This document shows, piece by piece, positions 7,914 to 17,038 of a stretch of 64,000 nucleotides of DNA. Both the position numbers and the translations under genes were made by a program. Source of the stretch: an uncultured Christensenella sp. (GTDB lineage Bacteria; Bacillota; Clostridia; Christensenellales; UBA3700). Position 1 is the first letter of the stretch; every line of letters begins with the position of its first letter. Below the pieces are notes generated by a model. The model ran no database searches and was not told the DNA's origin. It saw only the letters and a program-made list of their open reading frames with translations. Location of the stretch: positions 16,396 to 80,395 of the forward strand of contig CAJTNW010000001.1 of the NCBI GenBank assembly GCA_910577795.1. Direction: 5' to 3'.

Positions 7914-9990
7914 TTTCCACCTCTAAATCCTCGCCATCATCTAAAATTTTAAATGTAACTTTTCTATTATCAATATCAGAGCCTAAAACCTGTATTTTTA
8001 CAACTTGACCTAAACAATATTGATGTTTGCTACCTTTTAGCAAATATCTTTTTTCCACAAAATCATAGTTATCTTTTGGCAAATTATCTAACCTTGCAAG
8101 TCCCTCTGCAGTGTTTTCTAATTCTACAAACACACCAAAGGCTGTTACACCACTTACCACACCATCAAATACTTCGCCAACATGTTTTAGCATATACTCT
8201 GCTTTATAATAATCGTCAATATCTCGCTCCGCCATTTCTGCTGCTCTTTCCCTTTCGCTAGAAACTTCAGCAACTTCTTCGCACCAATTTTCAAGTTGTG
8301 TTAAATTGCCTAACTTGCCATCAAGCATTGCTTTAATAACTCTATGAATTTGCAAATCAGGGTATCTACGGATAGGTGAAGTAAAATGGCAATAATATTC
8401 TGCAGCCAAGCCAAAATGTCCTAAATTATCTATAGTATATTTTGCTTTTTTCATACTTCGTAGCATTACTTTAGATATTATGCTTTCCATTGTAGAGCCT
8501 TCTACCTCTGAAAGTAATTTTTGCAATTTTGCAGGGTGCATTTTGCCTTTTTCCATTCTAAAACCACAAGACTCTACAAACTTTTTAAACTCTAGCATTT
8601 TTTCGCCGTCTGGTTCTTCATGAGTTCTGTATACAAATGGCAATTCCAAATGATAAATAAACTCTGCAACAGTTTCGTTAGCGGCAAGCATAAATTCCTC
8701 AATTATGCTATTGCTTACAAGATAAGGATATGGTTTTATTTCACTAACATTACCTTTTTCATCAAGAATAATTTTACATTCCTTTGTTTCAAAATTTATA
8801 CAGCCTCTTTTTTGTCTTTTTTTATTCAATATCCTAGATAACGCATAAGCATCACATATCATTGCATAAACTTCAGAATATTTTTTTATCAAATCTTTAT
8901 CGCCGTCCAAAATCTTTTGCACATTATTATAAGTCATTGCATAATTGTTGTTTATTATGCTTTTTACTATGCTTCTGTCAATTATGTTGCCATCCATATC
9001 AATAGTCATCTCGCAAGTTAGGGCAAGCCTGTCCTCCCCACCATTAAGAGAACATAAACCATTACTCAAAATAGGAGGCAACATTGGATAAACACTACCA
9101 GGAAAATATACACTTGTACATCTTTTAAAAGCCTCTTTGTCAAGAATACTGCCTTTTTCTACATAATGAGATACATCTGCAATATGAACATATAGTTTAT
9201 AACAATTATCATACTTAAAAACAGATATTGCATCGTCCAAATCTTTGCTATCATCTCCGTCAATAGATATAGTAAGCATATCCACAAAAGAAGTTCTATT
9301 TGTTGTATATTTAGTTTGCATTTTTGCGGCTTCCAATTCTGTTTCCTTAGGAAAAACATTAAAAAAACCATACGACTTTAATATAGACAAAACTTCACTT
9401 TCCTTTTCGCCCGCTTTGCCTATAATTTCTACAATTTTACCTTCTGGGCTACGTTCTGTATATCTTGTAATCTCACAAATTACTTTGGTATTGCTCTTTG
9501 CCTTTAAGTCTTTGCCATTAGGAATAAAAATATCTGAATAATAACTATTATCGTCTGCAATTACAAATCCAAAATTTTTACCTTTTTCGTAAGTACCTAC
9601 AATTCTTTTAATACCTCTTTCCACAATGTCTACAACTTTTGCCTCATCACCTTTTGTAATTACGCAATAAACAGTATCCCCATGCTCAGCACCATAAAGA
9701 TTTTTGTGAGGAACAAACAAATCTTCCCCGCCATCTTCTCTTGCCAAAAACGCAAAACCGCGTTTGTTGCCACGTAAAACACCTTTTATTTTTTTTATTT
9801 CTCGCACTTTAAAATATTTATTATTTTTTGTTTTTAATTTTCCGGCTTTAGTCATACTATCCAAAACCTTTTGTATTTCTATTATCTCAAATTTAGAATA
9901 AAAACCCAACTTGTTCGCTATTTCGCGACAAGACATTCCGTCAATTCTTAATTTTTCTACCTTTTCAATTATTTTAAATTCAAAACCCAT
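7906..9990 (-). CDS. rnr: Ribonuclease R
   Basis: 694 residues, at the short end for this 3'-to-5' exoribonuclease. The order is an N-terminal helix-turn-helix (about 1-60: DGMSCREIANKLGF), cold-shock RNA-binding domains, the RNB catalytic domain with SIDGDDSKDLDDAISV (metal aspartates) and HFTSPIRRYPDLQIHR, and a C-terminal S1 domain (GEVFDGVVSGVTAFGVFVELE). It degrades structured RNA and works with SmpB-tmRNA. It lacks the long lysine-rich tail seen in enterobacteria. The ATG follows a GAGG site. Confidence 0.96.
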   Translation of the reverse strand: MGFEFKIIEKVEKLRIDGMSCREIANKLGFYSKFEIIEIQKVLDSMTKAGKLKTKNNKYFKVREIKKIKGVLRGNKRGFAFLAREDGGEDLFVPHKNLYGAEHGDTVYCVITKGDEAKVVDIVERGIKRIVGTYEKGKNFGFVIADDNSYYSDIFIPNGKDLKAKSNTKVICEITRYTERSPEGKIVEIIGKAGEKESEVLSILKSYGFFNVFPKETELEAAKMQTKYTTNRTSFVDMLTISIDGDDSKDLDDAISVFKYDNCYKLYVHIADVSHYVEKGSILDKEAFKRCTSVYFPGSVYPMLPPILSNGLCSLNGGEDRLALTCEMTIDMDGNIIDRSIVKSIINNNYAMTYNNVQKILDGDKDLIKKYSEVYAMICDAYALSRILNKKRQKRGCINFETKECKIILDEKGNVSEIKPYPYLVSNSIIEEFMLAANETVAEFIYHLELPFVYRTHEEPDGEKMLEFKKFVESCGFRMEKGKMHPAKLQKLLSEVEGSTMESIISKVMLRSMKKAKYTIDNLGHFGLAAEYYCHFTSPIRRYPDLQIHRVIKAMLDGKLGNLTQLENWCEEVAEVSSERERAAEMAERDIDDYYKAEYMLKHVGEVFDGVVSGVTAFGVFVELENTAEGLARLDNLPKDNYDFVEKRYLLKGSKHQYCLGQVVKIQVLGSDIDNRKVTFKILDDGEDLEVENE

Positions 9991-10026
9991 ATATCCTCTA
10001 TTTTATCTAACTTTTCTTATACTTTT

Positions 10027-10055
10027 ATTTTATCATATTAGCCTGCAATAAACAA
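10027..10055 (-). promoter_or_regulatory. Possible promoter for rnr-smpB
   Basis: TTGTTT, 17 bp and TAAAAT on the minus strand, downstream of the secG terminator. The -35 is weak. Confidence 0.4.
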
Positions 10056-10067
10056 TATCTTTATAAT

Positions 10068-10100
10068 AAAAAAACGGCTGACACCACAACGGTACAGCCG
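10068..10100 (-). terminator. Intrinsic terminator after secG
   Basis: CGGCTG pairs with CAGCCG, with extra pairs inside, and seven T follow on the minus strand. It separates secG from rnr. Confidence 0.88.
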
Positions 10101-10120
10101 CTATATAAGTTTTTACAATA

Positions 10121-10426
10121 TCAAACAAGAAGTAAAACAAAGTAAATGATTGCCAAAACTACAATAATACCACCTATAATTGAAGTTGCCAATTTTAACT
10201 TTCTTTCTCTATTTTGACCTTTGTTTCTGCCCATATAAGTATCTGTCTCACCGCCAATAACGCCAATATTATCATTAGTGCCTTTTTGCATAAGAATAAT
10301 AACAACTTCAGCAATAGCAAGCAATACCATAATTATTACTAAAATATCTCTAAAGATATTAATACCAGTATAGTCGCTTTTGTTGCTAGCGCTTATTATC
10401 ATCATTAAAGAGTTTAACATATTCAT
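10121..10426 (-). CDS. secG: Preprotein translocase subunit SecG
   Basis: 101 residues with two membrane helices (about 25-46 and 79-100), joined by a loop carrying the family's Q-K-G core (VVIILMQKGTNDNIGVIGG). SecG is the small accessory subunit of the SecYEG channel in the plasma membrane. The N terminus is about 20 residues longer than usual. The ATG follows GGAGG by 11 nt. The secG-rnr-smpB order is a common Gram-positive arrangement, although a terminator here separates secG from the other two. Confidence 0.9.
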   Translation of the reverse strand: MNMLNSLMMIISASNKSDYTGINIFRDILVIIMVLLAIAEVVIILMQKGTNDNIGVIGGETDTYMGRNKGQNRERKLKLATSIIGGIIVVLAIIYFVLLLV

Positions 10427-10458
10427 TAGAATAAACCTCCATTTTACTTAACTACACT

Positions 10459-10487
10459 ATAATAGCACAAAATAAACATATTGACAA
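10459..10487 (-). promoter_or_regulatory. Sigma-A promoter for secG
   Basis: TTGTCA, 17 bp and TATTAT on the minus strand, about 35 nt before the start codon. Confidence 0.8.
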
Positions 10488-10563
10488 GCATTTTTTTAAT
10501 ATTTATTTCAAATCGTCTATTTTAGTCAAAATTAAGCATTTTTTCCTATGTAATTACAATATT

Positions 10564-11070
10564 TTAGTAATTTCTTTCTATAATTTTGCGTTTACATTCT
10601 TCTAAGGCTAAAATGTGCAACTCTTCGTCCATTATAATTCTTTCTATCAACTCACGTATTGAGTAGTTTTGAACGCAACGCATTGTCTTTTTATAGTTTT
10701 CTATGGCAATGTTTTCTGCTTTTATATCAATATTTATCATATTTATTATATCCTTGCAATAATTTACCATACTACCATTCCAAAACTTGTGCGTTCCGCC
10801 CATAACAGGTGTACCGCCTAGTTTTACAATTGCTTCTCCTAACAACTCATGATGGTGCATTTCTGTTATTGCTATTCCATGAAGAGTATCATGTAATTCC
10901 TTATATTCTTCCATTTCGCTAAGTATATATGTTTGATAAATATATGTCAATATGGCTGTAAGTTCACTTTCTGCTCCACCATAGTCTTCCATTAAACATC
11001 TGCAGTCACTCATACTTACTGAATCTATATCAATTTCCGGATACTCCAAGTCCACTTTTATTGGTTTCAT
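10564..11070 (-). CDS. Ferritin-like di-iron domain protein
   Basis: 168 residues from the ATG at 11070, chosen because AAGGGGGAAGG lies directly upstream; the frame stays open 13 codons further but without a ribosome site. It is a helical bundle with repeated Glu/His sites: EDYGGAESELTA, ITEMHHHELLGEA, IKAENIAIENY and IMDEELHILALEE. These fit the di-iron or di-manganese ligands of the ferritin-like and rubrerythrin-type families in anaerobes. Iron storage or peroxide protection is likely but not shown. There is no rubredoxin-type C-terminal domain. It is transcribed divergently from the chloride transporter. Confidence 0.8.
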   Translation of the reverse strand: MKPIKVDLEYPEIDIDSVSMSDCRCLMEDYGGAESELTAILTYIYQTYILSEMEEYKELHDTLHGIAITEMHHHELLGEAIVKLGGTPVMGGTHKFWNGSMVNYCKDIINMINIDIKAENIAIENYKKTMRCVQNYSIRELIERIIMDEELHILALEECKRKIIERNY

Positions 11071-11224
11071 ACCTTCCCCCTTAAAATTAAATTTATACAA
11101 TATATGCACTTATGGCAGTGAGTGTGTAGGGACAAGATTATTACTAATTTAAAAATGTCAATAATAAATAATAAAATCCACTAACAAAAAGTGAATTTAT
11201 ACTATTGTTTTATATTGTCGTTGC

Positions 11225-11253
11225 TTGACATAATTGGTGTTTTGGTTTATACT
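11225..11253 (+). promoter_or_regulatory. Sigma-A promoter for the ClC gene
   Basis: TTGACA, 17 bp and TATACT on the plus strand, giving a leader of about 22 nt. Confidence 0.87.
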
Positions 11254-11281
11254 AAAAAAGTAAAAAATTTGGTAAATAATT

Positions 11282-13027
11282 ATGCAGGAAAAAGATTTAA
11301 AAGAAGCAAATTTGGTTGATTCAGATAAAAAAACCTCTGAAAATCGTACCTTAGAAGAAAAAAAACAAGATAATACTGTTTTTTACGATGAGGAATATGA
11401 TAAAAATGATAATATCTCCAATGTAATGATTGAAGATATTGCTACTCATTCTACTACAACAAAAACAACCAAAAATAAATATTCTATGCGTCCTACGTTA
11501 GGATATTTTAGAAATGTAATTATTCCTGTAATTTGTTATAGTGGTACTTGCGGAATATTAGTAGGTATTTTGGTAGGATTATATACAAAATTTGCAAACT
11601 TACTAATTGGCTGGTCAAAAGATATTTATTCTTTAGTTCGCAGTCACCCTGCTTGGATACCATTATTTTTTGTTGGGTTAATAATAATTGCACTGCTTTG
11701 CTCTTTGCTGTTAAAAGTTACTCCTGAGTGTAAAGGCTCTGGTGTACCACGTACAGAAGGAGTACTTCGCGGGATATTAACTTTCCGCTGGCTAAGAGTT
11801 TTGCTTACAACAATTGCATCATCTTTGCTTACTTATTTTGGCGGATTATCATTAGGCTCAGAAGGACCATCTATACAAATAGGTGCAACAACAGCACAAG
11901 GTGCTTGCAGATTACTAAAATGTCGTATGGCTTGGACAAGATATATTATGTCCGCAGGCAGTGGTACAGGTCTTGCAGTTGCCTTTAATGCACCTTTGAC
12001 TGGTATAATTTTTGTTATAGAAGAAGTGCAAAAAAAAGTTACACCTATGCTATTATTAACAGCGGGTTGCTCAGTAACAACAGGTGTTCTTACTTCAAAT
12101 GCAATTGCTCTACTTTGGGGTGGCAACGGATATTTGTTTGATTTTGGGTCTTTCCCTGACAAATTTGCACTAGGCAATATTTGGATGCTTGTAGTATTAG
12201 GTATAATTATTGGTCTTGCTAGTGTTGGCTTTAACTATTTAATACTAAATTCGGGCAAAATTATCCCTAAAAAAATACCGCAATGGTTTAAATTAGTGTT
12301 TGCCTTTTTATTGTGTGGCAGTGTTGGTCTTGCATGGGTAGATACTGTTGGTGGCGGACATTCTTTGATAATGGGCATTGGTAATGGAGAGTTCGTTTGG
12401 TGGTTATTAATCATTATGCTTGTAGTCAAACTGATACTTATACCAATATCGGTACACAGCGGAGCAACAGGTGGTTTATTTATCCCTATGCTTACAATAG
12501 GTGCTTTAATTGGTGGCTTATTTGGCAACTTGTTTACTCTTGCAGGCTTAGATAAATCATTATTCCAACTTTTAATTGTAATTTCAATGTCAGCCTTTTT
12601 TGGAGCATGTGTTAGGACACCTATAACCGCAATGGTGTTAGTAATGGAAGTTACAGGGTCTTTCCACTCTTTCCTATTTACAGGCATTACAATATTTATT
12701 GCAACTTTGGTTGCAGAATTCTTTAAAGTTCCTGCTTTATATGATGCACTATTAGACAGAAATGTTGAACAAGAAAGAGAAGGCAAAAAACAAAAACAAA
12801 TAAGTTTTAAAGTAAAAGTTGAACAAAATTCTTTTGCAGATGGCAAATTGATAAAAGATTTATTATGGCCACCAGAATGTGCAGTTAAAACAATTACTAA
12901 AGATGAAGAAAGTATATTAGCAAGTGCAGAAACAAAACTTGAAGGTGGGGATTTATTACTTATAAAAGCAAAAACATATAATCCTGACGAAACAATGGAA
13001 TATGTAGAAAGACTATTGAATGAATAA
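11282..13027 (+). CDS. clcA: ClC-type chloride/proton antiporter with C-terminal TrkA-C-like domain
   Basis: 581 residues. A charged, hydrophilic N terminus (about 1-75) precedes the ten-or-more-helix ClC membrane domain. Filter motifs are GSGVPRTEG, GSEGPSIQIG (with the gating glutamate) and, later, GATGGLFIPML. FVIEEVQKK keeps the internal proton glutamate, so exchange of chloride and protons is more likely than a passive channel. The last 80 residues resemble a TrkA-C/RCK ligand-binding domain (ECAVKTITKDEESILASAETKLEGGDLLLIKA). Roles in acid or ion stress are known for the family. The ribosome site is weak. It is one of the few plus-strand genes here. Confidence 0.92.
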   Translation: MQEKDLKEANLVDSDKKTSENRTLEEKKQDNTVFYDEEYDKNDNISNVMIEDIATHSTTTKTTKNKYSMRPTLGYFRNVIIPVICYSGTCGILVGILVGLYTKFANLLIGWSKDIYSLVRSHPAWIPLFFVGLIIIALLCSLLLKVTPECKGSGVPRTEGVLRGILTFRWLRVLLTTIASSLLTYFGGLSLGSEGPSIQIGATTAQGACRLLKCRMAWTRYIMSAGSGTGLAVAFNAPLTGIIFVIEEVQKKVTPMLLLTAGCSVTTGVLTSNAIALLWGGNGYLFDFGSFPDKFALGNIWMLVVLGIIIGLASVGFNYLILNSGKIIPKKIPQWFKLVFAFLLCGSVGLAWVDTVGGGHSLIMGIGNGEFVWWLLIIMLVVKLILIPISVHSGATGGLFIPMLTIGALIGGLFGNLFTLAGLDKSLFQLLIVISMSAFFGACVRTPITAMVLVMEVTGSFHSFLFTGITIFIATLVAEFFKVPALYDALLDRNVEQEREGKKQKQISFKVKVEQNSFADGKLIKDLLWPPECAVKTITKDEESILASAETKLEGGDLLLIKAKTYNPDETMEYVERLLNE

Positions 13028-13098
13028 AATCAATGTTATTATAATTTTTAAATATTGTTACAAATAAATGATATAACATTACAATAAACATAAAACTA

Positions 13099-13135
13099 CC
13101 CTCTGTTAAACAGCAGAGGGATATTTTTTATTTTT
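13099..13135 (+). terminator. Intrinsic terminator after clcA
   Basis: CCCTCTG pairs with CAGAGGG over an 8 nt loop and a T-rich run follows on the plus strand. Confidence 0.85.
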
Positions 13136-13265
13136 AAATAATTAATTATATCAAAATAATTATGCTAAAATATTTACTTTAATGATAAATTTTGAAGTAA
13201 GGCAATATATACTCGTCAAGATATTTCAGTATTGAACCTTGTTATTTTTAGAATATCTAAAAAAT

Positions 13266-13305
13266 AATAGTCGCAAAAGATAAATTTTGCGACTATTTTA
13301 TTTTT
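13266..13305. terminator. Bidirectional terminator with a 13 bp perfect stem
   Basis: AATAGTCGCAAAA pairs with TTTTGCGACTATT around a GATAAA loop, with T-rich runs on both sides. It ends the LRR lipoprotein gene. The inner 18 bases recur at 15081-15098 in inverted orientation. Confidence 0.88.
13273..13290 (+). repeat. 18-mer repeat, left copy
   Basis: GCAAAAGATAAATTTTGC on the plus strand, forming the core of the terminator. The same 18 bases occur on the minus strand at 15081-15098, flanking the LRR gene. Confidence 0.55.
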
Positions 13306-13329
13306 AAAGTGTATGTTTTTGTTTGTCAA

Positions 13330-15042
13330 TTACTCTTCAGGAGTTTCTGTTTCCTCATTATTATCTGTTTCAGGAATTACAGGTTGTTGTTCGCCATTAT
13401 TATCTGGAACTTCTGGCTTAGTTTGCTCACCATTATTATCTGGATTTTCTGTTTCTCCATCGCCATTGTCTGGTATTTCTGGTTGGTCAGGTTCTGTTTC
13501 CCCACCACCTGGAACTTCAATTTCTGTTAAAACTAAATCTACTTCAACTTCTTCTCCATTCTCATGACAAATAATTTTGATTTCAGATTTTTCATTTCCC
13601 CATTTATAAGGTCCACGTTTTACGACTTTATTCCATTGTTCTACGGTTCCAGTAAAACTGAAATTAATAATAACATTTCCTGTTGGAATATCTTCGTCTG
13701 CCTCATTTTTAACTGTTTCAGGTTTTCCTGCTCTTCTAAAAGCACCTTCATCAATAGTGTCTAATGTTGCTGGCAATCCTACTTCAGTTAAATTTTTACA
13801 TTCTTCAAAAGCAAATTTACCAATATATTTTACACCACCAAGAATACTAATTTGTTTTAACCCACTCAAAGCAAAAGCATAATCTTCTATTCTTGTTAAA
13901 TTTTGATTTAAAGTAATGTCACTTAATTTTGAAGTTGAACTAAATGCTTTTTTACCTATTACTCTTAAACTACTTGGAATATTAATTTTATTTAAAGAAG
14001 TACATTTCTCAAAAGCACTTTCCTTAATTTCTGTAACAGGACCATTTAATTCAACAACAGTTATACCAGTACAACCAAAGCATAATCCGTTGCTTACAGT
14101 TGTCAATTGTGATGACAAAATAATTTTTTTCATTTTAGTACAATTGTTAAACACATAATCACCAAGAGAAGTAACTGTATCTGGAATTGTAATTATACTT
14201 TCAATTTTAGTTTGCTTATCTGTAGGCACATTAATTTTTTTATTAGATAAAACGATTAGGTTTGTGCAACTATCAAAAGCCTCTTTACCAATTGAAATTG
14301 TATCCTCTGAAATTTGAAGATATTTTAAACCAGCACAACCTTGGAATGCTTGTTCGCTAATATCAGTAAGGCTATTTGGAAGAATTACATTTTCTAACTT
14401 AGTACATTTCCTAAATGCACCAATACCAATAGAAGTTAACTTGTCAGGAAACTTAATATTTTCAAGTGCTGTAGTATCCGTAATAAAAGTAGAATTGCCC
14501 ATTTTTTCTAATGCAGAACAATTCATAAAAGCAGAATCACCTATCCTTTCTAATGAAGAAGGGATTACAATAGTTGCTAAAGTATCACAACCTCTAAAAG
14601 CACCGTCACCAATAGTTGTTAAATTATTACCATTGATAATAACCTCTTGCAAAGCATTAAATCTTGGATAATTAGTCTCTGACTGATGATATACAGAAAA
14701 TACTCCACTAGCAATTTCCTTAACAGGCACACCATCAATATCATCATCAACTACTACCTTATTATATTTTTCAGCAACTCTTGCATCTGTCAAAATATAA
14801 TATGTACCATCACTGCTAAGTTCATAAACCAATCCAGAAGTAGGTTTTTCTTCTTTTTTTTCATCATTAACCTCTTCTTCAAATTCATTATCTAAATCAG
14901 GAATTGGTGTTTCAACTTGCACTGCGTTTTCATTTTCTTTTTCCGTATTACTTGCTGGGTCTTTGCACGCAACAAGGGTAAACACGGATAATGTCATAAT
15001 AACTATTACAGCAATTAAAACAAACACTTTTTTCTTTGTCAT
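13330..15042 (-). CDS. BspA-type leucine-rich-repeat lipoprotein
   Basis: 570 residues from the ATG at 15042, which follows GAGGGG; the frame extends 14 codons upstream but without a ribosome site. A lipoprotein signal (KKKVFVLIAVIV, lipobox LVAC with Cys26) suggests anchoring to the outer face of the membrane. A Glu-rich linker leads into many LRR_5 units of about 23 residues (pattern AFxGCxxLxxIxIPxSLxxIGxxAF), from about residue 100 to 480. The tail, about 65 residues, is rich in Pro, Glu, Asn and Asp (PDNNGEQ and PEIPDNGDGE repeats), as expected for a wall-spanning stalk. BspA-like proteins bind host or microbial surfaces; the ligand here is unknown. Confidence 0.9.
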   Translation of the reverse strand: MTKKKVFVLIAVIVIMTLSVFTLVACKDPASNTEKENENAVQVETPIPDLDNEFEEEVNDEKKEEKPTSGLVYELSSDGTYYILTDARVAEKYNKVVVDDDIDGVPVKEIASGVFSVYHQSETNYPRFNALQEVIINGNNLTTIGDGAFRGCDTLATIVIPSSLERIGDSAFMNCSALEKMGNSTFITDTTALENIKFPDKLTSIGIGAFRKCTKLENVILPNSLTDISEQAFQGCAGLKYLQISEDTISIGKEAFDSCTNLIVLSNKKINVPTDKQTKIESIITIPDTVTSLGDYVFNNCTKMKKIILSSQLTTVSNGLCFGCTGITVVELNGPVTEIKESAFEKCTSLNKINIPSSLRVIGKKAFSSTSKLSDITLNQNLTRIEDYAFALSGLKQISILGGVKYIGKFAFEECKNLTEVGLPATLDTIDEGAFRRAGKPETVKNEADEDIPTGNVIINFSFTGTVEQWNKVVKRGPYKWGNEKSEIKIICHENGEEVEVDLVLTEIEVPGGGETEPDQPEIPDNGDGETENPDNNGEQTKPEVPDNNGEQQPVIPETDNNEETETPEE

Positions 15043-15080
15043 AACATTCCCCTCAAATTTATAATAATTTGCTAAAACTT

Positions 15081-15098
15081 GCAAAATTTATCTTTTGC
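15081..15098 (-). repeat. 18-mer repeat, right copy
   Basis: GCAAAAGATAAATTTTGC on the minus strand, within the predicted leader of the LRR lipoprotein mRNA. Confidence 0.55.
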
Positions 15099-15159
15099 AA
15101 AGTAAAATCTAGTATCCTCTTAACCCATTTTTTTGATTTGGGGATACTTTGGTATTTAC

Positions 15160-15188
15160 ATTATATAATAAAAAAATTACAAAATCAA
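15160..15188 (-). promoter_or_regulatory. Sigma-A promoter for the LRR lipoprotein
   Basis: TTGATT, 17 bp and TATAAT on the minus strand. Confidence 0.75.
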
Positions 15189-15374
15189 TCTTTTTACATA
15201 AAATTTAACTTTACTCCCTATTTTAGTAAAAATCAGTCTAGCAACTTTCATTTTTTAGCCAGTTGTTGTCGCTTTATTTTATAAACCTTAAAAAAATATT
15301 TATTTGCTCAAATCTCTAAATATTTAATTGTATTCTTTTAACTTTTTCCAACAAATTTACTCATATTTTTTAAA

Positions 15375-15390
15375 TAATAGCGATTTTTGA
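15375..15390 (-). repeat. Dispersed AAAATCGS motif, copy 3
   Basis: GTCAAAAATCGCTATTAT on the minus strand, between proS and the LRR gene. Confidence 0.6.
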
Positions 15391-15401
15391 CACGTTTTTA
15401 T

Positions 15402-15426
15402 AAAAAATAACAGTGCCTTAACACTG
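15402..15426 (-). terminator. Intrinsic terminator after proS
   Basis: CAGTG pairs with CACTG and a T-rich run (TTATTTTTT) follows on the minus strand. The stem is short. Confidence 0.65.
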
Positions 15427-15448
15427 CTATTTTAAATTGTACTTTTTA

Positions 15449-16903
15449 TTAATATGCTCTTGCAAAATATATAACTTTTAAATCTTCCTCTTTGCACTGT
15501 TTACCACAGCAAATACATTTATCCCCAACTAGTGTTTGGTCAAAAGGCATAACCCTTGCAGTAGCCTGATACAATTCCTTAATTTTTGCTTCACATTCAG
15601 GGCAACCACACCACATAGTTTTAACAAAGCATTTGTTATCCAAAGCCTCTTTCATTTCGTCCAATGTGCTACAAGTAACAATATGACTATCCATAAAGGC
15701 TTTTGCCTTATTATACATATTAATATGTACTTCATCTAAAAGTTTCGTTACTACAGCAGCAATGTTATCCCTTGCCGCCTCTATTTTTTCAAATGTATCA
15801 CGACGTACAATTTGTACAACACCATTTTCAATATCTCGTGGACCTTGCTCTACTCTTAAAGGAACTCCTTTCATTTCCCATTCATTAAACTTCCAACCAG
15901 GAGTATTATCTGTAAAGTCTTTTTCTGCACGAATGCCAGCAGCCATTAACTCTTTATACAATTCTTCTGCCTTTTCAATAACCCCCTCTTTATGAGATGC
16001 TACCGGAATAACTATTACTTGAATAGGAGCAACTCTTGGAGGTAACGCAAGTCCTCTTTGGTCGCCATGAGCCATAATTAAAGCACCAATTAATCTTGTT
16101 GAAACACCCCAACTAGTTTGGTATGGGAATTTTAATTCGCCATCTTTATCAAGATACTTAATTTCAAATCCTTTTGCAAAGTTACAACCTAAATCATGTG
16201 AAGTACCTGCTTGCAAAGACTTTCCGTCAAGCATCATTGCTTCCATACCATAAGTTGCGTTAGCACCTGCAAATTTTTCCTTTTCTGTCTTTTTACCTGT
16301 AAGCACAGGAGTTGCAAGTACATTTTCCATAAATTCTGCATAAACATTAAGCATTTTAAATGTTTCTTCCTCTGCCTCTTCGTGAGTGCGGTGCAAAGTA
16401 TGACCTTCTTGCCACAAAAATTCACTTGTTCTTAAAAAAGGTCTAGTTGTTTTTTCGCAACGGAAAACATTTGCCCATTGATTAATAAGCACTGGCAAAT
16501 CACGATAACTTTTTACCCATTTTTTATACATTTCGCAAATAATAGTTTCGCTTGTAGGTCTTACAACCAATTTTTCCGGCAACTCTTCCTCACCATAATG
16601 AGTAACCAAAGCAACTTCTGGTGCAAAGCCCTCAATATGCTCTTTTTCCCTTGTCAAAAAACTATAAGGAATCAACATAGGAAAATATGCGTTTTTATGA
16701 CCTGTTTCTTTAAACCTTTTATCTAACTCTTTTTGAATATTTTCCCATATAGCATAACCATAAGGACGTATAACCATACTTCCTTTTACTGGACCATAAT
16801 CTACAAGTTCAGTTTTTAATACCACATCGGTATACCATTGAGGAAAATTTTCGTTAATATCTGCTATTTCCTGTACAAATTGTGCATTGTTTTTCTTTGC
16901 CAT
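15449..16903 (-). CDS. proS: Prolyl-tRNA synthetase, short (archaeal/eukaryote-like) type
   Basis: 484 residues. It charges tRNA-Pro. The sequence follows the short ProRS form found in many Clostridia, with class II motif 2 (VFRCEKTTRPFLRTSEFLWQEGHT), motif 3 (GVSTRLIGALIMAHGD), an anticodon-binding domain and a C-terminal zinc-like cysteine set (MWCGCPECEAKIKE, then CICCGKQC) ending in ARAY. The editing insertion of the E. coli-type enzyme is absent, so Ala-tRNA-Pro clearance would need a separate protein, not seen in this window. No T-box leader precedes it. Confidence 0.97.
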   Translation of the reverse strand: MAKKNNAQFVQEIADINENFPQWYTDVVLKTELVDYGPVKGSMVIRPYGYAIWENIQKELDKRFKETGHKNAYFPMLIPYSFLTREKEHIEGFAPEVALVTHYGEEELPEKLVVRPTSETIICEMYKKWVKSYRDLPVLINQWANVFRCEKTTRPFLRTSEFLWQEGHTLHRTHEEAEEETFKMLNVYAEFMENVLATPVLTGKKTEKEKFAGANATYGMEAMMLDGKSLQAGTSHDLGCNFAKGFEIKYLDKDGELKFPYQTSWGVSTRLIGALIMAHGDQRGLALPPRVAPIQVIVIPVASHKEGVIEKAEELYKELMAAGIRAEKDFTDNTPGWKFNEWEMKGVPLRVEQGPRDIENGVVQIVRRDTFEKIEAARDNIAAVVTKLLDEVHINMYNKAKAFMDSHIVTCSTLDEMKEALDNKCFVKTMWCGCPECEAKIKELYQATARVMPFDQTLVGDKCICCGKQCKEEDLKVIYFARAY

Positions 16904-16942
16904 CTTTATATCTCCGTCAAATTCTTTTAACTTTGTTTATTT

Positions 16943-16971
16943 ATTATATACATTTTAGTATAAAATTGCAA
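16943..16971 (-). promoter_or_regulatory. Sigma-A promoter for proS
   Basis: TTGCAA, 17 bp and TATAAT on the minus strand, about 35 nt before the ATG. Confidence 0.83.
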
Positions 16972-17038
16972 GTTATTTGTATCTTAATATTAATTTTAAC
17001 TACAAATAAAGTCATTTATTTTATCACAAATACAATTT

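Larger units (their letters stand above)
13028..13329. other. Gene-free stretch between convergent genes
   Basis: It holds the clcA terminator and the LRR-gene terminator. The 130 bp between them are AT-rich and show no convincing ORF with a ribosome site. Confidence 0.6.
15043..15448. other. Gene-free stretch upstream of the LRR lipoprotein
   Basis: It holds the LRR promoter, a leader of about 110 nt that can fold (GTATCC with GGATAC, plus the 18-mer hairpin), one dispersed motif copy and the proS terminator. The rest is AT-rich with no supported ORF. Confidence 0.6.

Noticed and set aside
12235..12846. 203-residue reading frame opposite clcA
   Set aside because: It is an antisense shadow of the membrane protein; no promoter or ribosome site, and the clcA frame is fully conserved.
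16904..17038. T-box leader for proS
   Set aside because: The leader is about 35 nt and lacks the TGGNACC-type T-box sequence and a terminator.
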